From Daucus carota subsp. sativus (lineage: Eukaryota; Streptophyta; Magnoliopsida; Apiales; Apiaceae), in assembly GCF_001625215.2 (NCBI RefSeq), contig NC_030383.2, forward strand, positions 63,664,949 to 63,728,948: a DNA stretch of 64,000 nucleotides, written 5' to 3'. Below, one piece after another: positions 11,309-23,859 of the stretch (its first letter is position 1; every line of letters starts with the position of its first letter). Both the position numbers and the translations under genes were made by a program. Under the pieces are notes generated by a model that did no database searches, was not told where the DNA came from, and was given only the letters and a program-made list of their open reading frames with translations.

Positions 11309-12112
11309 ATGGCTCTTCGAATTTGCCTTGCAAAAATTCAAACAGGTAATAAAATGATAATTACGCGGAGACATTGGAGCTCAAGGGCATCTGTTGGACT
11401 TGCTCCGAGACCTATCTGGGTAACCAGCACAAATTGTTTACTTTTGAATGATTATTTTTTGCATTTGGTAGTAAACCAAACCAACCGTATTTGAAAGTTG
11501 TGTCAAGTTTTGGATGCAAGCTAACCTTACCCCAAATTATAAGAAAATGAGTTAATGAGTTAAATTTTATTGTGATATATAAAGATGTTTTGATAAATTT
11601 GTAGCAGCTAATTACACAACACGGCTATGCAACTGCAAAATATGATAAAGCAGCAGGAGCCGCGAAAAAAGGAGCCAATGAGACGATGAAAGCTGGCCAT
11701 GATGCACGAAAGCAAGCTACTTGTGCTGCAGAAAATGTAATAACTAAGCATCTCTGATCTCTCTCACACATACATTTTTTATTTTTTTGCTATATAATTC
11801 TGAGAAAATAAATTAATTGAGTAATTATAAGTAGTTGACAGACTTAATTATCGTATGTTGACAATGTTGTGTTTGTTTAATTTGATGAAGGTGGCTAAAA
11901 AAGCGAAAAATGCAGCTGAAAAAGGAAAGGATGTTGCAGAAGAGTTAGCTGAGAAGGCTAAAGAAACTGCTGAAGATGCATGGGATTCAATCAGCAAAAA
12001 CACCCGAAAAATTAAAGATAATCTCTCCGATGTTGTTGATGATGCTAAGGAGGATTTTCTTGAAAAAATTAAGAAACAGGCTGAAATATTCAAAAAATTT
12101 CTGAAAGACTGA
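11309..12112 (+). CDS. Small LEA-like protein, possibly mitochondrial
   Basis: Proposed three-exon gene: 11309-11419, 11608-11736 (or from 11605) and 11891-12112. It is phase 0 at both junctions and gives about 153 residues. Exon 1 is rich in Arg/Ser and lacks acidic residues (MALRICLAKIQ, then ITRRHWSSRAS), which fits a mitochondrial presequence. Exons 2 and 3 encode Ala/Lys/Glu-rich amphipathic helix repeats (YDKAAGAAKKGANETMKAG and AEKGKDVAEELAEKAKETAE), the style of group 4 LEA proteins that protect membranes and proteins in dehydration. Exon 3 is the best-supported part. The start exon is an inference from splice signals. The gene is convergent with the receptor kinase, with 207 bp between the stop codons. 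Confidence 0.65.
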
Positions 12113-12319
12113 TATGTAGCAATCTGAGTTTTTTTCTTCATTCTTGTAATTATCGGTATTTATGTCTTTGCTCGAAATTTAAATCTGTAACACGGTACTA
12201 TTAAAAGGATAAAAGAGACTTAATGTCGAAATACTATCTATTTTTTTCTGAGAAATGAAAATGCAACATCAGAGAATGATCACAATCTTGGAAATCTACA
12301 ACTGATAGATCATTGTTAT

Positions 12320-15300
12320 CTACTTGAGAAACACTTTTGAATTAGAACACGAAGAGTCGAGCAGTGATGATGCAGAGAAACTGGAATTGTTGCTTTTCGA
12401 GTACATGCATTGTCTTGGTGTAGAAGATGGTCCTTCCTTAGCACTGTTATTGATCATCTGTCCCTCACTTGAAGCAGATTCTTTAAGAATCATGTCGATT
12501 TTTGCTCCATCTTCGCGGTCTTGTCTGATCTCTTTCAGCATTGCTGCAACATCCTTCATTGTAGGCCTATCATCTGGAGAATGATTGACACAGAGCAAAG
12601 CCACTCCTAGAGTCTGCATTATTTCCTCAGTTTCGGAGTCTGGCCTGCCTTGTAAACATTGATCGAGCACTCCAATTTTGCCTCTTCTTTGCCTCACAAA
12701 ATCTACAATGTGGAGACCATCTGGAATGGTCGGATCAATTGGTTGTTTTCCTGTCAATATCTCTAACATGACGACTCCAAAGCTGTAAACGTCGCTCTTC
12801 TCTGTTATTTTCATCATGTAGCCATATTCTGCAGCAAGCATACAATAATTTAAGTCCCAACAATAATCAATTGATCTGCAAGGCTGAGGTTTTAGGCCTC
12901 GGTGGAGGCATGTCATTAGTATTTAAATTTCTGTAATTGATCATCCCTAAAAAGAATAAAAAATTCTAAATTGATTATGGAAAATGCAGAGAAAGAAATG
13001 AAAATGCAACTGACCTGGAGCAATATATCCATAAGAACCTGCAAGAGTCGTTGAAGATCGAATAAAATCATTATCATCAACAAGTTTGGCAAGGCCAAAA
13101 TCAGCAATGTAAGGCTCAAACTCAAGACCGATGAGAATGTTATTGGCCTTAATGTCTCTGTGAACAATTGGAGGGACGCAGTCATGGTGCAAGTAGGCTA
13201 TCCCCTGAGCAGCTCCTAAAATTATACGATACCGTGTATCCCACTCCAATTTGCAACCTTTTCTTTCATGAAGTACACTTCCTAAGCTCCCATTAGGCAT
13301 GTATTCGTACATGAGCAATCTCGTATCTTGGTTCCAGCAACAACCTAAGAATTTGACAATGTTCTTGTGTCTGATTGAGCCTAATGTTTTAACCTCAGTC
13401 GAGAAAGAATCACGAACCCCTCTACTAATTTGAACATTGTCCTTTGGACAGTATCTGGATGCTACTGTAGTAGGCCACAGTTTTTTGACAGCAATGACTT
13501 CACCATTGTGAAGTTCAGCACGATAAACTATCCCAGAACAGCCCTTTCCAATCACATTGGATTCAACTAGGCATCTCAATATCTGATCAACTGCAAAATT
13601 TAGCTTTTGAAATGGAGTGAAATGCCAGGGAAATGAACTTCCTCTTCCCATTTCAGAATTACTTTCATCTGTTTCCGCCTTTCGAACCCTTAAAACTGCT
13701 AGTGCACCAAGAATCACCAATGCCACAGTAACCAAAACTAGAAAGGCTATCGCAAGTTTAAGCCTTAACGATCTCCTGGAATTCTTCGGCCCTGACAGCC
13801 CCGTACCTGCATCATTGCTCAAGAAACATGACTCGCGCCCCCTTGAACATAAGCCTTTGTTTCCAGCCAATTCTGATCCAGATAACTGCCTGAAAACCTT
13901 GTTGTCTGGAAGATAACCAGTGAAATTGTTGTAAGAAACATTTAAAGAAACAAGATTGATTAGTCCAGAAAGTGCCATTAGCTCTCCACTGAAAGTGTTG
14001 TGTGAAAGATCTAGTACAGATAGCTTGTTAAGACCAGAAACCTGAGGTGGGATTTCACCAGTTAATTCATTCCAGCTTAAATTCAAAGCAATACTTAGAG
14101 ACTCAATGTTAAACAGCTGTACTGGGATGTTTCCGGAGAGACCATTTCCACTAAGATCGAGCAATTGTAAATTTGAACATTGGCCTAATGATGAGGGGAT
14201 TGAGCCAGAGAAAAAATTTCTAGCAAGCACCAGTCTTTCAAGAGAATCAAGTTGCCCGAGATTCCCTGGAATCGGACCTTTAAACCGGTTCATTGAAAGA
14301 TCCAGGACTTGAAGCTCACTGAGAGAAGAAAGAGTGCTAGGCGGCGAGCCTCCAAGACTATTATTGCTAAGATTTAGCATTTGCAGTTGTGTACATTTAC
14401 CAATCTCATCTGGTACTGGCCCTGTAAGTTGATTTGCAGAGAGGTCAAGAAAACTGATGCTATCAAGTAAGCCAATTTCCTTGGGAATTTCTCCACTGAT
14501 TTTATTACCAACAAGTCGAAGACGAACAAGGGAGCTACAACTACCTATCTCTGGTGGGATAGGACCTGATATCTCATTCGAAATCAAGAGAATCTTTGTT
14601 AGATTTTTCAGCTGAAATAAACCAGGAGGCAAGCTACCAGTAAGAAAATTATGAGACAAGTCCAAAGCTTGGAGGGTTCTGAGACCAGCCAATGATGAAG
14701 GTATAATGCCTTCTAGCTTGTTCTGCCAAGCAAAGAAAACTTCCAGCTCTTTTAGAGTCCCCAACTCCGAGGGAATCAAACCCGATAACTGATTAGTATC
14801 AACCTGTAATTGTACCAGGTTTGTAGCATTGGAAAGAAGTGATGGAATTGAACCAGAGATATTATTGTTACTCAGCATTAGTTCTTGCATATTTGTAAGC
14901 TGACCAAATGAATCAGGAATGCTACCAGACAAAAAATTCAAAGAAAGATCAATTATCTTCAAGCTTTTGCAGTTGCCAATCTCACTTGGAATATCCCCAA
15001 CAAGATTATTTTGCCAAAGCAACATTTTTTCTAGCTTCTGAAGCTGGCCTAATTCCTTCGGAATTGAGCCAGAGAGATCATTTTCATACAAATACAAGTC
15101 AATAAGCTCAGAACAGTTACCTAGTTCATAAGGTATCTCTCCTGATAACAATGTAGTATAAACTGACAGCGTCTGAAGATTGCGTAGCTTACCCAATGAA
15201 GCTGGAATCGACCCTGAAATCTTCGTATCCGCGAGGCCTAAAACAATCAGTTTCTGACAGTTTCCAAGCTCTTCTGGTATCTTCCCTTGAATCTCTTTAT

Positions 15301-15892
15301 TCCCTCCAGCTCTTAAAGACTCCAACTCCAAAAGATTCCCAAGCTCAACTGGAAGAACCCCACTCAACTGATTATCAAAAATCACAAGATTCTTGAGACT
15401 GCTGCAATTTCCAAGCTCCACAGGAACTTCTCCAGTCAACTGGTTTGAGTTTATGATCAAGTCTTCCAGGTTCTGAAGCTGACCAATGGAACTTGGAATA
15501 CTACCAACAAAACCATTTGAACTAACATCAACTGAAACAAGTGAAGCACAATCACCAATCTCAACTGGGATTGTTCCAGTCAGATTAGCCCCAGAAATGG
15601 TCAATTTTTCGAGGAATCGAAGAGAAGACAGATTAGCAGGAAAGGGCAAGGAAAGCTGAATGGACTGAATATCAATTTCAGTAACAAACTTTTGTGCTGA
15701 ACAAGTGACATAAGACCAATTACAAGGACTTGAATCCAAAGGACTCCAATCTGCAAATGCAGGATTTTTCACAGAAGACTTAGCAAGCCAAGAAAGTAAC
15801 ACAGAAACCTCATTGTTTTGTGCAGAAAGAACAGAACATTGTAATACAACAGTGAGTAAAAAGAGGTGATAACAAGCCTTCAACATTGGCAT
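12320..15892 (-). CDS. RGI1: LRR receptor-like kinase, RGF receptor (RGI/RGFR) type
   Basis: Two coding exons, 15892-13015 and 12828-12320, give 1128 residues. The ATG at 15892 is used because the longer frame opens only with GTG. In order: a signal peptide (FLLTVVLQCSVLSA), an N-terminal LRR cap, more than 20 LRRs, a transmembrane segment near residues 713-738, and a Ser/Thr kinase domain with glycine loop GKGCSGIVY, Lys in IAVKKLW, HRDIKANN and DFGLAK. The single intron splits the IAP|EYGY motif. RAGGN near residue 193 matches the RxGG motif known to bind sulfotyrosine of root meristem growth factor peptides in RGI/RGFR receptors. The protein should act at the plasma membrane with SERK co-receptors. 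The kinase motifs look intact. Assignment to the RGI1/RGI2 branch, rather than another RGFR, rests on overall resemblance and on the pectate lyase neighbour. Confidence 0.88.
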
Positions 15893-16019
15893 TTGCAATA
15901 ACCTCAAAATCACAAACTACTCTTCTCTAAGTGTGCATTGGGGCTCACTATATTTCTGTATCTCTACACTCACTTCATTCATAAGCAATCTTCCTCCAGC
16001 TTATAGGAGTAGTATAGCT

Positions 16020-17790
16020 CTCAGTCATTAACCCGAGTTTTATAATAATTTTAACTATCCGATCAAATATTTAATAACGTGTGCAGAAAAATCAAACGAT
16101 ATCTAAAACCCGGATTGGAATATAAACAACTGTGATTATTTTTTCGAAAAATGTGAAGAAAATTTACAACCCACATTATCTCCACCATGTTTGCCTCGGG
16201 GCTATGTGTTGTGTGCTCCCCTTTATTTTATTAAACTGTTTTCTTCATGTACTAAAAAAATTTCAAATGAACATTTTACAGTAGCATGCATGTGTTCTTG
16301 CATGGTTTTCCTCAAAATTACTCAGCAGCAAGGGTGGTTTTTCCTTATTGGTAATCGAGCCTTAAGCTTTGAATTCATCACAAGGTTTGTTAGCAGTTAA
16401 AGTATTCGCTGAAACAATGTATTTTCTAGACCGTACTTTCGAGTGAGATACTTTGGGCAATCTTAAAAAAAGTAATTTCATGCTTAAAGTAAAGAAGTGG
16501 ATTAGAAGTGAGAAATAAATAAGTTAATAAAATATTTGGAAAAGAAGTAGAAGCTGTGAGAGAAAAGCTAGCATTATGAACTTTTTAAAAGTGCTTCTAC
16601 TTTTTTACACAAACGGGTCAAGAAAAGCAAAAGCCAGAAGCGGCTTCTACTTCCACTGTACAAACACACCCATAATTTAGTCTTAATTTCGATTTTTATG
16701 TAGTGATTTATTTTCTATTTTGTGATCTACATTATTTTCAAGATAACTTCATTCTTCAGGCTGAATGATGAGAAGATGAACATGAGTTTACTTTTGTGAT
16801 TATGGGAATTTTTAGGTTTAAGAGAAGGGATTAATGGTAGTAAGTGAGTTTGGCTTCTTAATCAAGCCAGTAGGTATGATTTCCGACAGTTTAAAACACT
16901 AACTTCAAATTTGAGGTTGAAACATGTGACGTGTGAACTCTATTTTGAGCAAGGAATCTTAGAAAATCATAGGAGTAATTCATTAATAAGTGAAATATAA
17001 ATAAAAGTAAAAAGAATATGTTAAACTGAACTCATGTGATTAGTATACTCTATGTATTTTTTTACGAACTCAGTAAGAGTAATGAAACAAGATATCCGGT
17101 ATATTTTTTTTACGAACTCAACTGAATAACAAGATAGAAATAGAGCGGTGAGAATGATGTGGTAGAGTAAATATTTCTTTTACGAGATAGAATGTAAGCG
17201 GATAGAATGATGATAATTTCGTTATCTGAGCGGAATTGTTCCTGTATATAGACTAGCTGCAGATAAATTAAAATTAATCAATCATTATGATGATGTGCAT
17301 CCATATATTAAAATTCAAAGGCACCCCTAATTTCTTGAACATTATACATTGTTTAGTAATTGTGTTCAAGGCTCAAGGCAAAGACCAAAAAGGAGATGAA
17401 GCAAATAATAATCACCTCACCTCCCATACTGAGAGCTCAAAGCTCAAGAACATATAAAATTTGGGAAGCTCCCCAGAAAGGAATCTACTCACATTTTGTT
17501 TTGTCAACACTCCATTTCAGTAGTTTACTTTTATGCTTTTTACACACACTAACACACAAGTGTGTGTTTGAAATCACCATTTTTGCCAGACTTGCTGGAA
17601 AGGCTGCTGAACAAAATGGATGCATGAAATGGGCCTCTTTTGGGCTAGGTTTAACTGATTTGGATCAGTTAGTCTAAGAGATTCTTGTTTTGGCCCAGTT
17701 GAAGTTTATGTTTACTGAAGCATTGCCAACAACCCAACAAGGGTGTCAAAACTACTATGTCATTACATGTTACAAGCATTCATGCAATGT
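16020..17790. other. Intergenic stretch behind the receptor kinase promoter
   Basis: This lies between the receptor kinase start and the pectate lyase 3' end. Apart from the MITE relic at 16440-16680 I see no gene. Short plus-strand frames (16191-16400, 17360-17677) show no domains. Confidence 0.45.
16440..16680. mobile_element. Degenerate Tourist-like MITE
   Basis: The middle matches the better-preserved element at 28438-28675. Both contain aaaagctagcatt, then cttttaaaagtgcttct or cttttataagtgcttct, then a phrase ending in ttacacaaac. Its ends are decayed. Confidence 0.5.
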
Positions 17791-17793
17791 AAT

Positions 17794-17992
17794 CAGGGGG
17801 CGGATCCAGGATTCGAACTTTAGGGAGACACCAAGCAAATTTTCGGAAAACGTCTATATATTTTTAAATTTTGTGGAGGCATTTCTATAATTTTTCAAAA
17901 TTTAGAATGGTGAAAAAATGTAAAAAATAAAAAATAAAAAAAAATTTAGGGGGGACACTTGTCCCCAGTGCCTCTTTCTAGATCCACCCCTA
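17794..17992. mobile_element. hAT-type MITE with 8-bp target duplication
   Basis: The ends are CAGGGGGCGGATCCAGG and CTAGATCCACCCCTA, imperfect inverted repeats of hAT type. They are bordered by a perfect 8-bp duplication, AATGTAAT, at 17786-17793 and 17993-18000. The element is 199 bp and non-coding. It shares most of its interior with the copy at 20593. Confidence 0.85.
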
Positions 17993-18009
17993 AATGTAAT
18001 TGAAAGATG

Positions 18010-18950
18010 GGTCATCTGACAACTGCTTTTTACAGCAATCTTTTCATAATATTTTATCGTTGAAAGACACAATACCTGCTTTTTAATGTGAATGTTTCGA
18101 ATCACGTCGCTTATCCGAGATTTAGACTTTTTGGTATTTTGGTTATAAAAAAGCGCCAGATTTAGACATTTTTTGTATTTTCGTTATAAAAAAGTGCATA
18201 TAGTTTGGTGTCAAGTCACGGATCTTTGTAATCAAAGATACCAGCGACTCCTTTCAGTTGAATGATATCTCTCTCGTTCTATTTACGGGATCGAAAACTC
18301 TGATTTTTACTGACCGGATCAATTAAACTTGAAACAAATTGCATTCTTTCGGTTTTATACTAAGATTGGTGGATAGTAGACCTTACTAACAAAATAAAAA
18401 AGATTGGCGAATAGTTCGTCCCTTCTATGTAAGAAGGAAAGTTTAGAGCTTTAACCCTGTATGAATCGATAGTTTAAAGACTAACAAATGACAGAGATTT
18501 ACAATATGAAACAGAGCAGAGTATAAGCTAGTAAAATCATAATTACATTTCAATTGAAGGGTCTGAGCCCTGAACTCCGAATCGCGTCTACAAATGAAAA
18601 TTTTCTTCGTTTAACAGAAGGATTAATCTGATAAGAAGTAACCGATTTCAAGATGATAAACAATCAAGAGAAGTGGAGGAACAACGCTTCTGTGCCTGCT
18701 CCTTGTATTGCAAATTATCCGTTGAAGCAGGCCAGAGGTTGATCGCGGGGAACAATGGTGTAAATACTTAGTAAAATGATGTGTACATTTACCAAATGAA
18801 GAGACTTGGCTGATACTGACCTGAGCTACTGGACTTGTACTGACTTGGATGTTGCTGTATCGTAATGTATAGGGTAAAGGAAAACCGTAATCTGTTATCA
18901 TCATTTTTTTTTGTAATGGTAATTTTGTGGTTTTCTTTTGACAGATGTTT
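18010..18950. other. Intergenic, 3' of the pectate lyase gene
   Basis: No gene was recognised. The minus-strand frames at 18623-18967 and 18789-19082 run out of the end of the pectate lyase gene in wrong frames. Part of this stretch is probably that gene's 3' untranslated region. Confidence 0.45.
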
Positions 18951-18960
18951 GGGCTTGGTG

Positions 18961-21900
18961 TTAACATTGGCGGCCTCTACGACAGGTAAGAGCACCAGCA
19001 TTAGAGGTAAGAGATCCGACCAAGGAAGAGGACTTTGCGCCCAGACTTGAGGCCCTGGCGTAGCTGGCTGAAGCTCCAGCACCAGATGGAGTAAAATAAG
19101 CTCCGTTGAGCATCAGGTCACCTTCTGATCTCCAATTCCAGTGCCTCCATCTGTGCGCATTTTGATCAACTCTCTTGGTCACCTGCACATTCAAACCAAT
19201 CAGGTTTAAACATTGACACAATCATAGAAATCTGTCTTTCTTGTATGTCCTGTCTTTTTAGACTTTTTTGCTTCATCGACTGACCTCCTTAGCAAAAGGG
19301 TTTGAGGGGGCAAGATATCTGTTTCCCTGGCTGTTTATTGTAGGATCAGCACTGCCTCCAATGGCATACATTTCCCAGTGGGTATAGTCATTGTTTACCA
19401 CATGAAAGTATCCGTGCCTGCACCTGCAAATCAATAATGCATCGAATCAGCACTACTAAATAATTGGTATAATATCATTCCCCTAATTCAAATTTGGTGA
19501 GGGTGGCATTAAATTACCTTGGCATTCTCTGCATAAGGCCCTCTCCGAAATGGTTGTAAGCAATTGTGACCTGCATGACCTTGTCTCTTGCGTAGGTGTC
19601 ACTGTGGCCTAACAGCATCACCTGTTGATATATACTAGTTAATCTACTTGTTTTAGAACGTGATTAAGAATAATGAGAAAATTATGAAAGCATTGGTTAA
19701 TTACCTCATTGTGGTGAGTGAAGTAGTTGTTAGAAATTGTAATTGCAGTCGATCCCATTATAGCATCGACTAGGCCATCAGCACAGTTGGAGAGGGAATT
19801 GTGATCAATCCAAATGTGGCTGGATCCGAAAATGGAGATAGCATCACCATCAGCCATTGTCCTCCAACCGTAATGACTTGGTGAGCTTCGAACCATGGCA
19901 TTGCCAGTCGGTTTACAATCATGGATGTTAAGTCCATGTATAATAATATTTGTGACAAACTGAATAGTAATGCAAGCGCCGTTTGCAATATGGACAGAGT
20001 GTCCTCGGGCATCAATAGTTTTGAAGCTGTTCATAATTAGCTCTTGTTTTAGCGTGATCACCATGCTGCGTTTGAAGACAATCCATAAAGGCTTGTCTTG
20101 GATCACAGCATGACGCAGAGTTCCTGGTCTCGGGTTCACAGGGTCATCATCATTCGGGTCTGTGACAACATAGTACTTGCCATCACGGCCACCAACAGCA
20201 CTGCGTCCGAAGCCAATGGCACAGTTGGCAAGGCGCTTACGGTTACGTGCCCAATTCTGGTCACAGCGCCAGCAATCATCAATAGGGTTCCCTGTACCAC
20301 ATGAAAAAAATCCCAGCTTCCTCCTTTCAGTGCTATTCTTAATTGCCCTGCATATTTCATGAACTCCAGTCAGTTTAGCCAGATCATCATATAATTCTAC
20401 TCAAATCATCATATATTAGCTAAAACATAGGGTCATTGAATCATAAGTATGGCCAGGCATGTCTTGCATTGATCAAAAGCCATTAATACGATGATGTCCT
20501 TCGGATACTGGCATTCTGCAGGATAATCATATTTATTGTTCTCCCATCCATAACATGATCTTAGGTACAATCAGTCCCGTAATGTGACTATCCAGGGGCG
20601 GATCTAGGATTCAAATCTCGAGGGCACCAACCAGATTTTCTGAAAACATCTATATATTTTTAAATTTTGTGGTGATATTTCTATAATTTTTTGTAAAACT
20701 TAGAATGGTGAAAAAATGTCAAAAAAATTTAGGGGAGACACGTTTTCCCCCGTTTCTTACTAGATCCACCCATGTGCCCAACCATGTTCAAAAAGTACAA
20801 TAATGTATCAAATTCACTTTGCGGTAAAACTGCATTACTCTGTAACAAGCCTAAACTTGTCCAGAACTAGAAGCAAAATATTTCATTCTTATACTACTGT
20901 AATCGAATTAAATGCGTAATGTGCGGATCTGTGTGTGAAATTACAAGGACATGTTAGTACCATGGGTAGTCTGGCAAGAAGAACATGAAATAAATGGAAT
21001 GCCATGCAAGAGTATGGAGAACATGGAAGGTCACAGACTCACAGATCACCGCATCTGTAAAGGCATGTGAAATCTAATAGCAGAGTCATGTCGTTTCAGA
21101 AATGTTCATATCATAGAACGGCATCTTTGCTCGAATCATTTCAGATCCACGTACATCTTACTCTCTCGAGAAAGTAATTTTTAGAATAATATATGATCCT
21201 GAAAATCTCTTCTCCTGACATCTAAAGCTTTTGGAAGAATTAGTCATAGTCATAGTATAGTATGAAAATCTCTTCTCCCGACATCTAAAGCTTTTGGAAG
21301 AATTAGTCATAGTCATAGTATAGTATCAGAGTTCAGGCTCACCAGTAACGTATTCACGGAATCAAGATTCAAAGTCCATGGATCTTGAATTTGCAAGAAA
21401 ATAAAAAATTTTAAATTTAAAGTCAAGATCTATGTTGACCAAAAGTTGAAGCAACAAATAAAGCCAAAGAATAAGGGTTGAAATTTAAAGGAAAGGCAAC
21501 TGAGTAGGTGGGAAAATACTGAACAAAATTAAAAATGTTACTACTATGTTCTCCAGAATCTGCATGTGACCCTTCCTTCACATTTATTGAAACCACATGG
21601 ACTCTCAGTGAAAAATTGACTAAATTTCAAGCAACAACAATTAAAATATATCCTGGCAGACTGAAAATAAATATATTTTGTTGTGCTAAATTCATGCAAG
21701 TAGTCAAGTAGAGAGACTTACATGTTCACCATGGTTGCTATTGCTTCAGGATCTTCCACTGCATGCTCATGCCTGCAAAATTAAATTCGACAACACCGAC
21801 AAAATGTTATTTTGTGCATCTCGTATCGATTAGTTTGAATACCTTTATAAACACGAATCAACTAATATAAATTTGTGTCAGAACATAATGTATCATTTTT

Positions 21901-23231
21901 TTTGAAGAAACATAATGAGTTATCATTATAAATACGAATCAACATGTATTCAATCGTGAATAATTTTGTGTCAAAACATATCGGGTTAAGGATTTATTCG
22001 GTATGTATCAGGTATGCATCAAGTTGGGGGTTTGGACGGTTTGAAAAAAATAAGGTACGGGATTTTGGGGCAGTAGTAAAAGCACTGGTTGGCTGGGAGA
22101 CTTAAAGTTAAAGCAGGAGATGCAATATTGCGATGTTTCATAAAGAGCAATCATGTGGACTGATCCCATTTGTAATTAAAAACGACACCGTACGTTCTAA
22201 AACACACAGTGCTCGAGACAATTCCCACCGGAAAAGGAATTTAAGAGATGCCATTGGCTCAAGACCACAAAAGTAGCGAAGAAAAAAAAATCATTTCGAG
22301 TAGCGAAATTACGTAAATAGCCTACGAAAATCTCATTTTACAGACCAAGGATGGATCATGTGAAGGGTAGTCCTATACTTATTAAAAAATATCTGATTAA
22401 TTCATAAAAAACAATTCACCAATTTATCGATTAAATTCCAATTTGATTAAAAATCTTTGATTTATTCAAAAAAATTTGATAAATTATCTATAAATTCTGA
22501 ATCGGTTGGCTTATCGATCAACTGTGATTCCCGATTTCATTTCTACGGTACAGTTATTTAACTACAGATCCAATCTAAGCGGTTCAGATTTTCAGGAAAT
22601 ATAAAATAGAATAAATCCGACGGTCAGGATTCATGCAAATAGAATTGAAAATGCGGGTAAGATACAGAGGAGTAGTACATACTTATGGACTGCCATTGTC
22701 GTGTTGCTTAAGCTCTCCAACGGCGTCGTTCTTTCATCGCTGCAATCACCGGAATCATAGATCAATTTGACGAGAAAAATAATCAGAACTTGACGAAAAA
22801 CAGAGCTCTGTAACTCAATTCAGCTAATATGCTCATGGTAACTTGATTAAATTTTCAAATTCCCAATCTATTGCAATAAAATCAACAAACTTGACAAAAA
22901 ACCGCAATGCACGAGAACGTATCCGGTGTACAATACTCTCACATGTCGAGATAAACAAATTCAACTCAAAAACAGAGATCGCACGGAACATAGTCCACTT
23001 AGTTCAGCTAAAATGCTCATGGTTGCAATAGAATCAACAAACTAAATATGTCGAGTAATACATAACAATGTATAAAAACGTATCCGGTGCACAACACTCT
23101 CGCATGTTATATCGACGTTTAAATACGAACCTCGATTGTGGATGCTCCTCATCAACTAGCACCACAGCTTTGGCACTAGAAAGCAGCAAAAGCATGCAAA
23201 GAACGTAGGATAACCTCAATGAGAGCACCAT
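18961..23231 (-). CDS. Pectate lyase (polysaccharide lyase family 1)
   Basis: Seven exons: 23231-23131, 22739-22683, 21772-21722, 20347-19705, 19621-19518, 19423-19285 and 19182-18961. Phase is kept throughout and the model gives 438 residues. A signal peptide ([16 protein letters not shown]) targets the protein to the wall. The large fourth exon starts the catalytic domain ([28 protein letters not shown]). It also carries the family signatures [19 protein letters not shown] and ADGLVDA. Exons 5 and 6 carry [25 protein letters not shown] and [16 protein letters not shown]. Pectate lyases cleave de-esterified homogalacturonan by Ca2+-dependent beta-elimination. The Asp residues of the DGD and IDH region and the Arg of RMPR are the expected Ca2+ and catalytic residues. 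Nothing appears missing, so the enzyme is probably active. It sits head to tail with the RGI-like kinase, as I recall for At5g48900 and At5g48940. Confidence 0.93.
20593..20774. mobile_element. hAT-type MITE in pectate lyase intron 3
   Basis: Begins CAGGGGCGGATCTAGGATTC and ends near TAGATCCACCCATG. The interior matches the copy at 17794-17992 (tctatatatttttaaatttt, then ttagaatggtgaaaaaatgt). The 8-bp flanks do not match well, so the target duplication has decayed. Confidence 0.7.
21200..21325. repeat. 63-bp tandem duplication in pectate lyase intron 3
   Basis: Two adjacent 63-bp units starting tgaaaatctcttctcc and ending tagtcatagtatagta. They differ at about one base, so the duplication is young. 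Confidence 0.85.
22340..22545 (-). repeat. Dispersed repeat family R2, copy in pectate lyase intron 2
   Basis: Its reverse complement aligns with 38258-38455: aaccgattcagaatttatag, atttatca, atcaa(a/g)gatttttaa. A copy in the same orientation lies at 24270-24465. The family lies outside recognised MITE classes. Confidence 0.65.
22818..23125. repeat. Duplicated segment in pectate lyase intron 1
   Basis: The phrase cagctaatatgctcatggt near 22822 recurs as cagctaaaatgctcatggt near 23004. acgtatccggtgtacaatac near 22917 recurs as acgtatccggtgcacaacac near 23078. Order and spacing (about 160-180 bp) fit a diverged tandem duplication of about 170 bp. Confidence 0.65.
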
Positions 23232-23329
23232 AGTTGTGGAGCCGAGAGCTCAAGCTAGCTTTCTCTCTCTGGATTAATGTGGTTTCTCTCTCTGGAACGA
23301 GGGAGTGGAGTCGAATGAGAGGAGAGGTT

Positions 23330-23338
23330 GTTTTATAG
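23330..23338 (-). promoter_or_regulatory. TATA box of the pectate lyase gene
   Basis: CTATAAAAC on the minus strand, about 100 bp upstream of the ATG at 23231. A CT/GA-rich leader lies between them (ctctctctgg), as is common in plant 5' regions. Confidence 0.5.
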
Positions 23339-23607
23339 AGTAGGAGAGAGTGGGAAAATAGAGGGAGAGATTTTGCGCCTAATTTTGGTGATTAAAGATG
23401 TACAATTGTTAAGTGAAATTAAGACAAGTAAATACTTACTACTCCTATGATTTAACTGGTTTAACTTCATACCTAATTAACTGCCGTTAAACTGATTTTG
23501 CCTCTCCTTTTTGGGGTTTCACACGTGGTAAGTCCGTCGGTCACTCACGTGCGGGATCGGCAAGTGATCGTGTTTCAGTTCAACGAGATCTCACCGGGTA
23601 ATATCTA

Positions 23608-23851
23608 CTCCTCGTTCCATTTAATTCTATACGTTTCTTTTTCACCGCTTGACACGCACTTCAATACTTCTATAAAAAATAGTTCCATGACTTATTTTTA
23701 AATATTTTTTCTGAATAAAAGTAACATTCAAATTTTTATTCAGATTGAAAAAATCTTAAAATTAAATTATGAAACTATATTTTACTGGAGCATTAAAGTC
23801 TGTGTCACGTCCCCGTCCTCCAATGTATATAACTTAGGAGGATGGAGGAAG
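23608..23851. mobile_element. Stowaway-type MITE
   Basis: The left end, after TA, reads CTCCTCGTTCCATTTAATTC. The right end reads GGAGGATGGAGGAAG before TA. The inverted ends are imperfect, and a 244-bp non-coding body lies between them. Confidence 0.65.
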
Positions 23852-23859
23852 TATAAATT

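Noticed and set aside
13617-15396. Plus-strand open frames inside the receptor kinase gene
   Set aside because: They are antisense shadows of LRR codons, with no domain of their own.
15911-15913. Start of the receptor kinase at 15913
   Set aside because: It is also a GTG. The ATG at 15892 gives a normal signal peptide.
17796-17820. A GGATTCGAAC phrase like a tRNA T-loop
   Set aside because: It lies in the end of a hAT-type MITE and no cloverleaf or acceptor stem surrounds it.
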